Shown: in pieces, positions 8,357 to 16,042 of the stretch
Position numbering within the stretch: position 1 is the stretch's first letter
Layout of the letters: each line of letters begins with the position of its first letter
Source: Spirulina sp. CCY15215
GTDB lineage: Bacteria > Cyanobacteriota > Cyanobacteriia > Cyanobacteriales > Spirulinaceae
Direction of reading: 5' to 3'
Assembly: GCF_016888125.1 (NCBI RefSeq)
Contig: NZ_JACSWA010000484.1
Location: 1 to 41,242, forward strand
Length of the DNA stretch: 41,242 nt
Made by a program: the position numbers and the translations under genes
Notes under the pieces: model-generated
What the model saw: the letters and a program-made list of their open reading frames with translations, nothing else
The model's database searches: none
What the model was told of the DNA's origin: nothing

Positions 8357-8833
8357 TTAGGTTGATTTATCTTTCTCTTCATAATATTTTTGTACTTTTT
8401 CCATAAATGCTTGCCAGATTTCATTGGGAGTCCAGATTTTTGCTAAATCCTGTTTTGCTTTTTCTTCCTCTACGCGATCGCCAATGCGACGATACAAGTA
8501 AATAAATGCTGAAACTCTCATATTCATGGCACAATGTACCAAAACTTTTTGCTCTGAATAGGTATCCATAACCTTGACAAATTGTTGAAAATCTGCTAAT
8601 GTCGGATTCTCCCAGATAACAGGAATATGGATATATTTCATATCCCAGCGATCGACGATCTCTGCTTCATCAGAAATAGCATTAGTGGAAGTTGGCAATG
8701 CTAGATTGACAATAACATCGTAGCCTTCACTGCTAATCTCTGCAAATTGCTCTTCTGTGGGTTGTCCCGCAGTTGCAATACGGTCAGAAATCTGCACAAA
8801 ATTATAAATATTATCGAGTTCAGTTTCGTTCAT
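8357..8833 (-). CDS. Protein tyrosine phosphatase-like protein with short active-site loop
   Basis: About 158 residues. The N-terminal SDRIATAGQPTEEQF (about residues 16-30) and the later VHCAMNMRVSAF (about 99-110) mark the PTP/DSP superfamily proteins related to beta-lactamase-hydrolase-like phosphatases. The catalytic Cys (101) and Arg (106) are separated by four residues, not the five of classical CX5R phosphatases. Substrate is unknown. The ATG at 8833 was chosen; the longer reading uses a TTG. It follows the large upstream gene by 21 bases and precedes bestrophin directly, so co-transcription is likely. Confidence 0.8.
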   Translation of the reverse strand: MNETELDNIYNFVQISDRIATAGQPTEEQFAEISSEGYDVIVNLALPTSTNAISDEAEIVDRWDMKYIHIPVIWENPTLADFQQFVKVMDTYSEQKVLVHCAMNMRVSAFIYLYRRIGDRVEEEKAKQDLAKIWTPNEIWQAFMEKVQKYYEEKDKST

Positions 8834-8854
8834 TTTCTGAGTAATAAACAATCA

Positions 8855-11800
8855 TTAAATGATTTCATAGGATTTTTGTTGAAACTCGGGGGGAATGACT
8901 GTGCGATCGCAACTCGCTTTGTGACTTTCCTTTTGAGTTTCCACATCGATCGCGATCGCCTCAAAACGGATCGAGAGACTTCCCAAGGGAACAATTAACT
9001 GAGTCAATGTTTCCAATTCTCCAGCTTCATTACCCGTAAAATCAACAAAAGCGCGAGGTCCATCTAACAATTGTCGCGTTTCTCGATCTTGTACCCAAAG
9101 TTTAACATAAATTGCGCCTGGATAAGCGGGCAATCTGACGCGAATTAAAACTAAATCTCCTCCTGATAGTTCCCCATTCGGAATCTCTAAAATAGGGGTA
9201 GGAATCGGAATTTGCGATCGTAACTGGGGTGGAATTAAAGATTGTTTTTGGGTGATGAGGTTGCTGCTTTGCTGAGTTAAAAAATTCTTTGGAAGTTCTG
9301 AAATGGCGATTTCTTCCTGATTTTTTTCAACGGATGTAGGAAACGACATCGATCGCGCAGCAACAAGATTTTGTATTCCCACAGGATAAGGTAAACCGGA
9401 GGTATCGTGTTTGGGTAATGCACCAGAAATGGATAATTCTTCTTCTCTTTCCTCTTCATCATCATCCACTACAAATTCATGGTTAATGCGATCGATGGTA
9501 ACATCGGCAAAGGGGATTTCCTCTTCTTCACTGGGGGAAGATTTTTCTGAATTTAATGGGTCGCGATCGCCAGCTTTCTCCTCTTTTTTCTCCTCTTTTT
9601 TCTCCTCTTTTTTCTCCTCTTTTTTCTCTGATAAAGTATTCTCTCCGGAGTCCATTTCTACTGCCAATTTTCGTAAAAATTCTGCTTCTTTGGCTAATTT
9701 AGCTAAAATCTCTGTTTCTGATGTTTCATCACTAAGTTCTAATTCGTCAGCAATATCGGCTAAAGCTGCACGTCTTTCTTCTTCTGCTAATTCTTGTAGG
9801 AGTTCGGCTTTTTCTGCTAAACGTTGAGCCGTTGCTTCTAAATTGTTCTTTTGACGTTCATTTTCTGGTAAAATTGTGCTATTGGGTAATTGCGATCGCA
9901 CGGGATTTGCTTGCAACCATTGCACCAATTCATCGTTAACTTCTTCATCAACTTTCAAAAGATTTATTTGTTTCCAAAACTGCCCTTGCATTTGTACTTT
10001 CTTAAAGGAAAGCACTTCTTTATCTTCTTCTAATGAAGTCTCTGAAGATTCTGAAATATACTCAGTTTCTATATTGCTTTCATTGCCTAGATTATCTATC
10101 GATATTTCTTCTTTTTTAAGAGAGGAATCTTCAATTTTACTTGTATCATTTTCGATAATATTTTCTGGGCGATCGCCGTTACTTTCAGCAAGGTTGTTTT
10201 CGGGAATTTCAGAATTAGACAGGCTATTATCTGTTTCTAAAGATTGCTTTTCTAATCGATCTTCATCCGTTGGAGACTTCAGAAAATCGGCTAAAGAAGA
10301 AACCTGATAAGTATGAGATGCAGAAACTCTTGGAGGAGGAGAATTAAAATTTGGCAGATCGATATTTTTCGATTTAACTGTTTTGTTTTTAGTGGTTTGT
10401 TTTATGGGTAAAGATAACTTTGGCGGTAAAACTTGCCGTCCAGTTGGTTGAAAAGGTCGCGATTCAGCCTCGCGTTTTGTGAGTTCGAGAAAATCGCTAT
10501 TTACCGAAGGAGTTGTTTTTTCTGGCGCTTGAGAAAGGCTAGACTTTAGATGTTTGACACGATCGCCATTTTCAGATTCAATAGGATGAGCGATCGCATT
10601 GAGCAAATCATCTAATCCTGCGGTAATAGAGAAAGTTTGACTCGCTAAACGCATTGTTTTCTTTGCACGTCCGTCTCCGCGATCGAGAAAAACTTCGAGA
10701 ATTACTTCTCCTAAAATTAAGCTAGTATCATACTCTGTCGGAATATCTAATAAATAATTGAATACCAAAGGAATCGTTGCGTCACTGAGAGGTTGACAAA
10801 CATCAAGCAATAATTCAGTTCCATGCGGATCGCGCAATTCATAATGTAAAATTCCCTCAAACCCAGAATCAAGAATACTGTTTTGAGTCAAGTCGAGAGA
10901 ATTGACATGGCCGGAAATCAACAAGGGTTCGTCTTTGCGTCGGATAAAATGATCTTGGAGTAAACTAATCGATAAGTCTTTGGGTAAATTAATCTCCTCT
11001 AGATCGGTTTTTGTCGCAACAGGAAGAGAAGGAATGGATTTTTCTGCTTGAATGTCTTGTCTCTCCGGTTTTGATGATTTTTGCGGTGGTGGATCGGGTT
11101 CGCTAACCTGTTGTAAAATATCTTCTAAACTTCGGATTGATTGTTCTAAAAGAGAATGAGCATTATTGGTTATCGGCTGGGGATTTGTGACTGATTCAAC
11201 AACCGTTGGTTGCGATTTAGATCTCGCTGAAATAGGAGTTTCTTCTCGTTTTTCTAAATGTTGTGTTGGCTGTTGATTAACGATGGGCTGAGATTTTGCT
11301 TTAGACGCGATCGCCTCTTCTGGTTTTTCTAACTGAGTTGCGATCGCAGTTTGGCGATCGACTATAACTTGCGGCTGAGATTTAGCCGCGATCGCCTCTT
11401 CTGATTCTTCTAAATGAGTTTGTATCGGTTCTTTCTCAACTATTCCCTCTTGCTTATTCTCTGGGGGTTGATGGGGGACTGGTGATACAGCTTCTCGAAC
11501 AACTTTTTCTGAAGAGATTATTGTTTGCGGAGGTGGAGAATTAACCTTCTCAGTTTCTTGAGGAACTTGAACGGGAATGACTTCCAGTTGTACAATTTCT
11601 TGCCAAGGTTCCCCTTGAATTTCGTTCATTTTCTCGCAGACGCAACGAAATTCCCAAAAACCAGGACGAATGTAGGTAAAAGGAATAGCAACCATTAATC
11701 CTTCTTGAGAGGTGCGACAGGTGCGTTTTTGCGAACGTCGCTTGGGGGGGATTTCATCAATAGTGCGATGAATAACCCGGATTTCTACTTCTACATTAGC

Positions 11801-11917
11801 ACGACAAGATTGAGCAACAATTCGGTAGATGCCTGCTTCAATTTTAAGCCTCCTGCGTTTAAGAGGAAGCCAAGAACGAGTACCCTTCTTTTGAAGCAAA
11901 AATTCCCAAGAGTCCAT
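8855..11917 (-). CDS. Large low-complexity protein of unknown function
   Basis: The 1020-residue protein has a basic, folded-looking N-terminal domain (about 1-115; LKRRRLKIEAGIYRI, IPFTYIRPGFWEFRC) that resembles a beta-sandwich. A long disordered region rich in Ser, Glu, Pro and Gln follows, with a second structured block (about 320-430; HFIRRKDEPLLISGHVN). It has Glu/Lys-rich coiled segments including four KKEE repeats (about 760-785) and ends in a beta-rich domain (about 930-1015; LVLIRVRLPAYPGAIYVKLWVQDRET in two parts). No catalytic motif or membrane segment is evident. It may be a scaffold or wall-associated protein, but I do not recognise it. It is 75 bases after hisS and 21 before the phosphatase gene. 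Confidence 0.75.
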   Translation of the reverse strand: MDSWEFLLQKKGTRSWLPLKRRRLKIEAGIYRIVAQSCRANVEVEIRVIHRTIDEIPPKRRSQKRTCRTSQEGLMVAIPFTYIRPGFWEFRCVCEKMNEIQGEPWQEIVQLEVIPVQVPQETEKVNSPPPQTIISSEKVVREAVSPVPHQPPENKQEGIVEKEPIQTHLEESEEAIAAKSQPQVIVDRQTAIATQLEKPEEAIASKAKSQPIVNQQPTQHLEKREETPISARSKSQPTVVESVTNPQPITNNAHSLLEQSIRSLEDILQQVSEPDPPPQKSSKPERQDIQAEKSIPSLPVATKTDLEEINLPKDLSISLLQDHFIRRKDEPLLISGHVNSLDLTQNSILDSGFEGILHYELRDPHGTELLLDVCQPLSDATIPLVFNYLLDIPTEYDTSLILGEVILEVFLDRGDGRAKKTMRLASQTFSITAGLDDLLNAIAHPIESENGDRVKHLKSSLSQAPEKTTPSVNSDFLELTKREAESRPFQPTGRQVLPPKLSLPIKQTTKNKTVKSKNIDLPNFNSPPPRVSASHTYQVSSLADFLKSPTDEDRLEKQSLETDNSLSNSEIPENNLAESNGDRPENIIENDTSKIEDSSLKKEEISIDNLGNESNIETEYISESSETSLEEDKEVLSFKKVQMQGQFWKQINLLKVDEEVNDELVQWLQANPVRSQLPNSTILPENERQKNNLEATAQRLAEKAELLQELAEEERRAALADIADELELSDETSETEILAKLAKEAEFLRKLAVEMDSGENTLSEKKEEKKEEKKEEKKEEKAGDRDPLNSEKSSPSEEEEIPFADVTIDRINHEFVVDDDEEEREEELSISGALPKHDTSGLPYPVGIQNLVAARSMSFPTSVEKNQEEIAISELPKNFLTQQSSNLITQKQSLIPPQLRSQIPIPTPILEIPNGELSGGDLVLIRVRLPAYPGAIYVKLWVQDRETRQLLDGPRAFVDFTGNEAGELETLTQLIVPLGSLSIRFEAIAIDVETQKESHKASCDRTVIPPEFQQKSYEII
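9578..9625. repeat. 12-bp tandem repeat coding for KKEE units
   Basis: Four perfect copies of CTCCTCTTTTTT lie inside the large low-complexity gene, so the reading frame is kept whatever the copy number. They encode Lys-Lys-Glu-Glu repeats on the - strand. Confidence 0.95.
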
Positions 11918-11992
11918 TTATAAAGGAGGAAGAAGGAAGGATAAAAAAAGATGAAAGAGAAACAACAAGAAAGGAAAAAATCTTTCCGGTTT

Positions 11993-13258
11993 TTAGTGTT
12001 TCATTTGTTTTTTGAGCGTATCTGTCATGGTTAACAATTGACTTTGAGCGATCGCTTCTTGTTTTTGAGTCGCCATCCACTTCAAATTCACTGTTTGATT
12101 TTCCGCTTCAGCATCCCCAATAACCAAGCAGGCCATGGCATTACTGCGATCGGCACGTTTAAATTGTTTTCCAAAAGCAGCACCGCTTAGGTCTAATTCT
12201 ACGCTGAAGCCAAAATAACGCAACTTTTGCGCTAAAACTAATGCCTGTGCCGTAGCGCGATCGCCTCGGGAAACAAGATAAAAGTCTAATTTTGGGGGTT
12301 TCTCTTCTCCTAATTGTTGCAGAAGTAAGACCAATCGCTCCATCCCGATCGCCCAACCTACAGCCGGAGTTTCTTTTCCTCCCAATTCTGCCACCAAACC
12401 ATCATAGCGACCGCCTCCGCACACTGTTGCTTCGTTGCCCAAACTCTCAGCTTTAATTTCAAAGGCAGTGTGAGTATAGTAGTCCAAACCCCTGACCAAA
12501 CAGGGATTGAGATGATAGTTAATACTTAAATCCCCTAAAAGTTGTTGGACGCGATCGAAGTGCTGGCGAGATTCATCTCCCAAGTATTCTAAAAGACTAG
12601 GGGCATCCCCAACAATTTCTTGAGTTCGTTTGTCCTTGCTATCTAAAATTCGCAAAGGATTGCGATCGAGACGGTCTTGGGAGTCCTTATCTAATTCGCT
12701 TTTATAGGGGCTTAGAAAGCTCACCAAGGCTTCTCGATAGCGTTGGCGGTCTTCACCCTGTCCTACGGAATTTAAGTCCAGTTTCAGGCTTTTTAAGCCC
12801 AAATCCTGCAATAATTGGGTCGCGAGGGCGATAACTTCTACATCAGCGCGAGGGTCTTGGGTGCCGATATTTTCCACCCCAACTTGATAAAATTGGCGCT
12901 GTCGTCCTGCCCCTGGACGTTCGTAGCGAAAAACAGGACCCGTGTACCAAAGGCGATGCACTCCTGCCCCTAAACTATGCTGGATGAAAGCACGGACTAC
13001 CCCTGCGGTCATTTCAGGACGGAGAGAAATAGAACGATCGCCGCGATCGCGAAACGTATACATTTCTTTCCCCACTACGTCCGTTGCTTCCCCGATCCCC
13101 CGCTCAAAAAGTTCGGTTTGTTCGATAATAGGAGGCCGAATTTCTTGATAAACTGCCTTGGCAAAAATATCTCTTGCAGTTGCTTCGATTTGTTGCCAAT
13201 ACCCGATTTCTGTGGGGAGAATATCTTGTGTTCCCCGTAATGCTTGAATTGCGCCCAT
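11993..13258 (-). CDS. hisS: Histidine-tRNA ligase
   Basis: Charges tRNA-His with histidine using ATP. The 421-residue length is normal. Class II motifs are clear: RGTQDILP at the start, motif 2 (GPVFRYERPGAGRQRQFYQ, about residues 106-124), the histidine-specific LVRGLDYYTHTAFE (about 259-272) and CGGGRYDGL (about 285-293), and motif 3 GWAIGMERL (about 302-310). The C-terminal anticodon-binding domain (DFYLVSRGDRATAQAL onwards) is present. It appears to lead a - strand run with the downstream low-complexity, phosphatase and bestrophin genes, though the 75-base gap could hold a promoter. Confidence 0.97.
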   Translation of the reverse strand: MGAIQALRGTQDILPTEIGYWQQIEATARDIFAKAVYQEIRPPIIEQTELFERGIGEATDVVGKEMYTFRDRGDRSISLRPEMTAGVVRAFIQHSLGAGVHRLWYTGPVFRYERPGAGRQRQFYQVGVENIGTQDPRADVEVIALATQLLQDLGLKSLKLDLNSVGQGEDRQRYREALVSFLSPYKSELDKDSQDRLDRNPLRILDSKDKRTQEIVGDAPSLLEYLGDESRQHFDRVQQLLGDLSINYHLNPCLVRGLDYYTHTAFEIKAESLGNEATVCGGGRYDGLVAELGGKETPAVGWAIGMERLVLLLQQLGEEKPPKLDFYLVSRGDRATAQALVLAQKLRYFGFSVELDLSGAAFGKQFKRADRSNAMACLVIGDAEAENQTVNLKWMATQKQEAIAQSQLLTMTDTLKKQMKH

Positions 13259-13352
13259 TAATACTCCACTATTTTCCTGCTAATCAATACAACCTGTACT
13301 ATAAAAATTAATTATTCTTTCAGTAAAATTTAAGCATATTTGTTTGTTTTTT

Positions 13353-13399
13353 GGGGCATCGCAAACAGGAAAAGGGGCGATCGCACTTGGAGATGCCCC
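13353..13399. repeat. Inverted repeat between hisS and rpmB
   Basis: GGGGCATC (13353-13360) and GATGCCCC (13392-13399) are perfect complements with a 31-base spacer that holds a HIP1 site. It lies just downstream of rpmB on the - strand. It is preceded by T-rich DNA on the + strand, but on the - strand is followed by A-rich DNA, so it is not a classical terminator for rpmB. Confidence 0.55.
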
Positions 13400-13416
13400 A
13401 GAGAAACAAGCACGAG

Positions 13417-13653
13417 CTAAAATTGATTGAGATTCAAACCTGCTTCCTTCGCCACTGCTTGTAAACCGTTCTTCTGAATGGTTTTCAGTGCTTTAGTAGA
13501 GAGTTTAATGCGTACCCAACGATTGCCTTCAACCCACCAGATCCGCTTCCATTGTAAATTCACTTGCTGTAATTTTTTGGTTCTGCGGTGAGAGTGAGAA
13601 ACTGCATAGCCATTATTGGCTTTTTTCCCGGTAACTTGGCATCTACGAGACAT
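13417..13653 (-). CDS. rpmB: 50S ribosomal protein L28
   Basis: A 78-residue ribosomal protein, normal in length, starting [20 protein letters not shown] and containing the SHRRTKK and [18 protein letters not shown] segments of bacterial L28. It is a structural component of the large ribosomal subunit. A good ribosome binding site (GGAGG) lies six bases before the ATG. It is a single-gene unit with HIP1-rich DNA upstream. Confidence 0.97.
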   Translation of the reverse strand: MSRRCQVTGKKANNGYAVSHSHRRTKKLQQVNLQWKRIWWVEGNRWVRIKLSTKALKTIQKNGLQAVAKEAGLNLNQF

Positions 13654-13668
13654 GGAAAACCTCCAGAT
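13647..13668 (-). promoter_or_regulatory. Strong ribosome binding site for rpmB
   Basis: On the - strand CTGGAGGTTTTCC precedes the ATG of rpmB, placing GGAGG at an optimal distance. It fixes the start of the gene. Confidence 0.7.
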
Positions 13669-13727
13669 TGTATGATTTATTTTCGATCGCGATCTCCCAT
13701 CCTACCTTAATTTTTGTCGCGATCGCC

Positions 13728-13910
13728 TCAACTCCGCCGATCTTTTTGCTGCAAATAGGCTTTTCTCTCTTCCGGTGGAAACTTTTCGATCGCATAACGC
13801 ACCAGCGATCGCTTCCCCAAATAACCAAAAGGAGTTTTGGGTACTGGATTGGGCTTGCATGAAGGACTATCGAGTTTCTTTGCTCCATTGTAAGCAAATA
13901 TTGAGTTTTG
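13728..13910 (-). pseudogene. Start-less gene remnant at edge of restriction-modification island
   Basis: A 60-codon open frame on the - strand encodes a protein-like sequence that includes PNPVPKTPFGYLGKRSLVRY followed by AIEKFPPEERKAYLQQKDRR, ending at a TGA. Its composition is ordinary and not a shadow of rpmB or another gene. There is no ATG, GTG or TTG in its first 30 codons and a TAA lies just upstream. It directly abuts the methyltransferase gene (stop at 13947). The simplest reading is the C-terminal part of a gene whose 5' part was lost when the island inserted. The protein family is not recognised. Confidence 0.5.
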
Positions 13911-13946
13911 TTACAGTCCTGAGATCGAGGAAAAAAGAGAACAATA

Positions 13947-14861
13947 TTACTGTTTTATCGCAAAAATTGTTGGCTGGTAATTCGTGTTATCGATTCTCTT
14001 TTGAGCCATTTTTTGATAGGTTTCAACTAATTCACAGCCAATAAATTTCCGATTATTTTTGATAGCAACAACACCCGTTGTTCCCGAACCTGTAAAAGGG
14101 TCAAAGACAATATCATCCATTTTTGTTGAGGCAAGTAGACAAGTCTCAACTAATTGTTCAGGATAGACGGCAAAATGTGCATCTCTAAATTTTCCTAAAG
14201 GTATCTCCCAAACCGTTCTTTTGTTTCTCCCTTGGGGATGAAAGGCTTGATCCCAACGACCATTATGTAAGTTTTGATTTCCTTCATTTTTACCTTGTTC
14301 TGGCGTACCATTTTTTTTACCCAGATGTTTTCTTCCTCCTCTCATTTTTGATTCTGAACTAAATGTTACATGAGGTTCCCTAATAGAGTCTGCGTCATAA
14401 TAGTAATCAGATGTTTTTGAGAAAAGGAATATATATTCATGATCGGTTGTTGGTCTATTTTTAACTGAAGATGGCATCGCATTGGGCTTTTTCCAGATAA
14501 TATCACTTCTAAGCATCCACCCCTTATCCTTGAGAGCAAATGCAACGCGCCACGGAACACCTAATAATTCTTTTTTTCGATAAGTATCTCCCAAATTTAG
14601 CCATAAAACTCCCGTATCTTTTAATTTAGATTTAATTACTTCAAAACAAAAAGTAAGATTCTTGATATATTCATCTAGGTCTTTTTCTCTCCCTATTTCA
14701 TCTTGACTTAAATCTTCTCCTGAGTATTTTCTATGGCCAAAATAAGGAGGGCTAGTAATAATTGACTGAAAATAATTATCGGGTATTTTGTCATAAGTTT
14801 TTCTGATATCTCCCAGAAGAACTTGATTAATGATATTGTTATAATTTACCTGCTTAATCAT
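13947..14861 (-). CDS. Site-specific DNA methyltransferase (beta class, N4-cytosine or N6-adenine)
   Basis: A 304-residue type II modification enzyme. Motif IV TSPPY is at 36-40 and the SAM-binding motif I FDPFTGSGTT at 253-262; this order (IV before I) defines the beta class. The Ser in SPPY favours N4-cytosine methylation, but does not prove it. Residues about 160-245 are the probable target-recognition region. The start at 14861 overlaps the upstream nuclease gene by eight bases; a TTG or ATG further upstream would extend into that gene. The DNA is AT-rich and contains no HIP1 octamer, unlike its flanks, so horizontal acquisition is likely. Recognition sequence unknown. Confidence 0.88.
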   Translation of the reverse strand: MIKQVNYNNIINQVLLGDIRKTYDKIPDNYFQSIITSPPYFGHRKYSGEDLSQDEIGREKDLDEYIKNLTFCFEVIKSKLKDTGVLWLNLGDTYRKKELLGVPWRVAFALKDKGWMLRSDIIWKKPNAMPSSVKNRPTTDHEYIFLFSKTSDYYYDADSIREPHVTFSSESKMRGGRKHLGKKNGTPEQGKNEGNQNLHNGRWDQAFHPQGRNKRTVWEIPLGKFRDAHFAVYPEQLVETCLLASTKMDDIVFDPFTGSGTTGVVAIKNNRKFIGCELVETYQKMAQKRIDNTNYQPTIFAIKQ

Positions 14862-15822
14862 GATTAAGAATTCCCTCAATATACTTGTTTAAATCTATCT
14901 GTGTCTTCTCATCAAATCCTTGAAATTTATTTGGACTCATATTGAAATGAAAAATTAAGTCTATTCGATTATTAATATTTCCCAATTCAGATGCTGACCA
15001 ATTTTGAGCAATAATTACTGCCATTATATAATAGATGTTCGCATCCTCTTGAAGTTCGTCAATTGCAGCAATTAAATCCCTTGTAAATATATGTGCATGA
15101 CCTCCACCTTCAGTTTCTCTTGTTTTTATTGGTATTAATAAGATTTCGTTGGCTTTACCATTTTTTGGGTCGAGTTCTACAGAAACATCAATAGTATGAT
15201 TACCTATTTTGATTTGTTTAGGAGCAATCTTAATCCTTTTATATTTTCCATAGTTTCCATATATAGCAAAATAGTTTTGAAAAGCTGTAACTATAGCAGT
15301 TCTCACATTTGCTTCTACATGATGTCCTTTAATACTTCTTCGCGATCCTTCGAGGCGATCGATTATAACTTCTCTTACTGTCAACCAATCGAAACTTTTA
15401 ATATGATTTTTATACTCAAAAATAAGTTCTACAAGTGTATCCGTTTCAGCTACGACTTTTTCAAGTTTCTCTAATTTACGCATTCGTGAAATTAAGGGTG
15501 CAAGTCTTTGCTGAGGTGCATCTCTAATTACCCAAGAAAAAAAATAAAAGCACGCTTTTGGATGTGGATATACCCTTCCTACTCCATCAAATAAAAGCGG
15601 TCTTTTTTCATCAGTTTCGCTATAACAATTTAAGATTATACTAGAAAGAGTATTTTTTGTTGAGTTCATCAGTATATCATGAAGTGATTTGTGAGAACTT
15701 GTTTGCTTTTTTGCTATTCTTTCAACCCAATCATAAAAAGGTTTTGCTTGGTCAGCTAGTTTCGATAGCTCGACCAATCTATAATGAGTAATATTGACCT
15801 GATGTACAATTAGTTCATTCAT
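14854..15822 (-). CDS. Probable type II restriction endonuclease partner
   Basis: A 322-residue protein whose stop overlaps the methyltransferase start by eight bases, so the two are translationally linked. The C-terminal half has a PD-(D/E)XK-like layout: HHVEANVRTA with Glu170, HTIDVSVELD with Asp212, then ILLIPIKTRETEGGGHAHIF with Lys233. The expected Glu before the Lys is Pro-Ile here, so the acidic residue may be supplied by Glu170, or the fold differs. The N-terminal half is helical. The assignment rests on gene pairing and this motif. The gene has no HIP1 sites, and its codons are AT-rich, like the methyltransferase. Confidence 0.65.
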   Translation of the reverse strand: MNELIVHQVNITHYRLVELSKLADQAKPFYDWVERIAKKQTSSHKSLHDILMNSTKNTLSSIILNCYSETDEKRPLLFDGVGRVYPHPKACFYFFSWVIRDAPQQRLAPLISRMRKLEKLEKVVAETDTLVELIFEYKNHIKSFDWLTVREVIIDRLEGSRRSIKGHHVEANVRTAIVTAFQNYFAIYGNYGKYKRIKIAPKQIKIGNHTIDVSVELDPKNGKANEILLIPIKTRETEGGGHAHIFTRDLIAAIDELQEDANIYYIMAVIIAQNWSASELGNINNRIDLIFHFNMSPNKFQGFDEKTQIDLNKYIEGILNHD

Positions 15823-16042
15823 TGATTCAATAAAATATTGGCATATTGTATCACGTATGAGGGAATGAAATCAATTTTTAGTGAACGTAAAAAATAAGAC
15901 GGTAGAAACATAAACATTATAGGATTGACGATCGCCGCGATCGCATCTTGTTTAACTCCGCCCTCACCCTGAGAAATTCAGCAACGGGTAGAAGATTTGC
16001 ATTCTCCAGAATATACTCCATATAAATGATTGATAATTGATA

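Larger units (their letters stand above)
13947..15822 (-). other. HIP1-free, AT-rich restriction-modification island
   Basis: The two overlapping genes occupy about 1.9 kb with no GCGATCGC octamer, while flanking DNA holds several within 200 bases on each side (13720, 13806 and around 15935-15945). The base composition is visibly lower in G+C. The left edge abuts a start-less remnant. No integrase, transposase or clear direct repeats are visible at the boundaries. Confidence 0.7.

Noticed and set aside
9411-9827. Long + strand Ser-rich frame opposite the large low-complexity gene
   Set aside because: It is the antisense shadow of Glu/Lys-rich codons; Ser-rich composition follows from the repeat.
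13643-13897. 84-codon - strand frame overlapping the rpmB start
   Set aside because: It overlaps the ribosome binding site and start of rpmB, and a different frame of the same strand looks more protein-like (13728-13910).
14861-14879. Longer methyltransferase start (MREFLIM)
   Set aside because: It would overlap further with the nuclease gene without a ribosome binding site; MIKQ is the more usual start for this kind of enzyme.
15917-16021. 34-residue - strand frame with ATG, MEYILENANLL...
   Set aside because: Very short, part of the HIP1-rich flank and reading across a long antisense frame of the symporter. No independent support.
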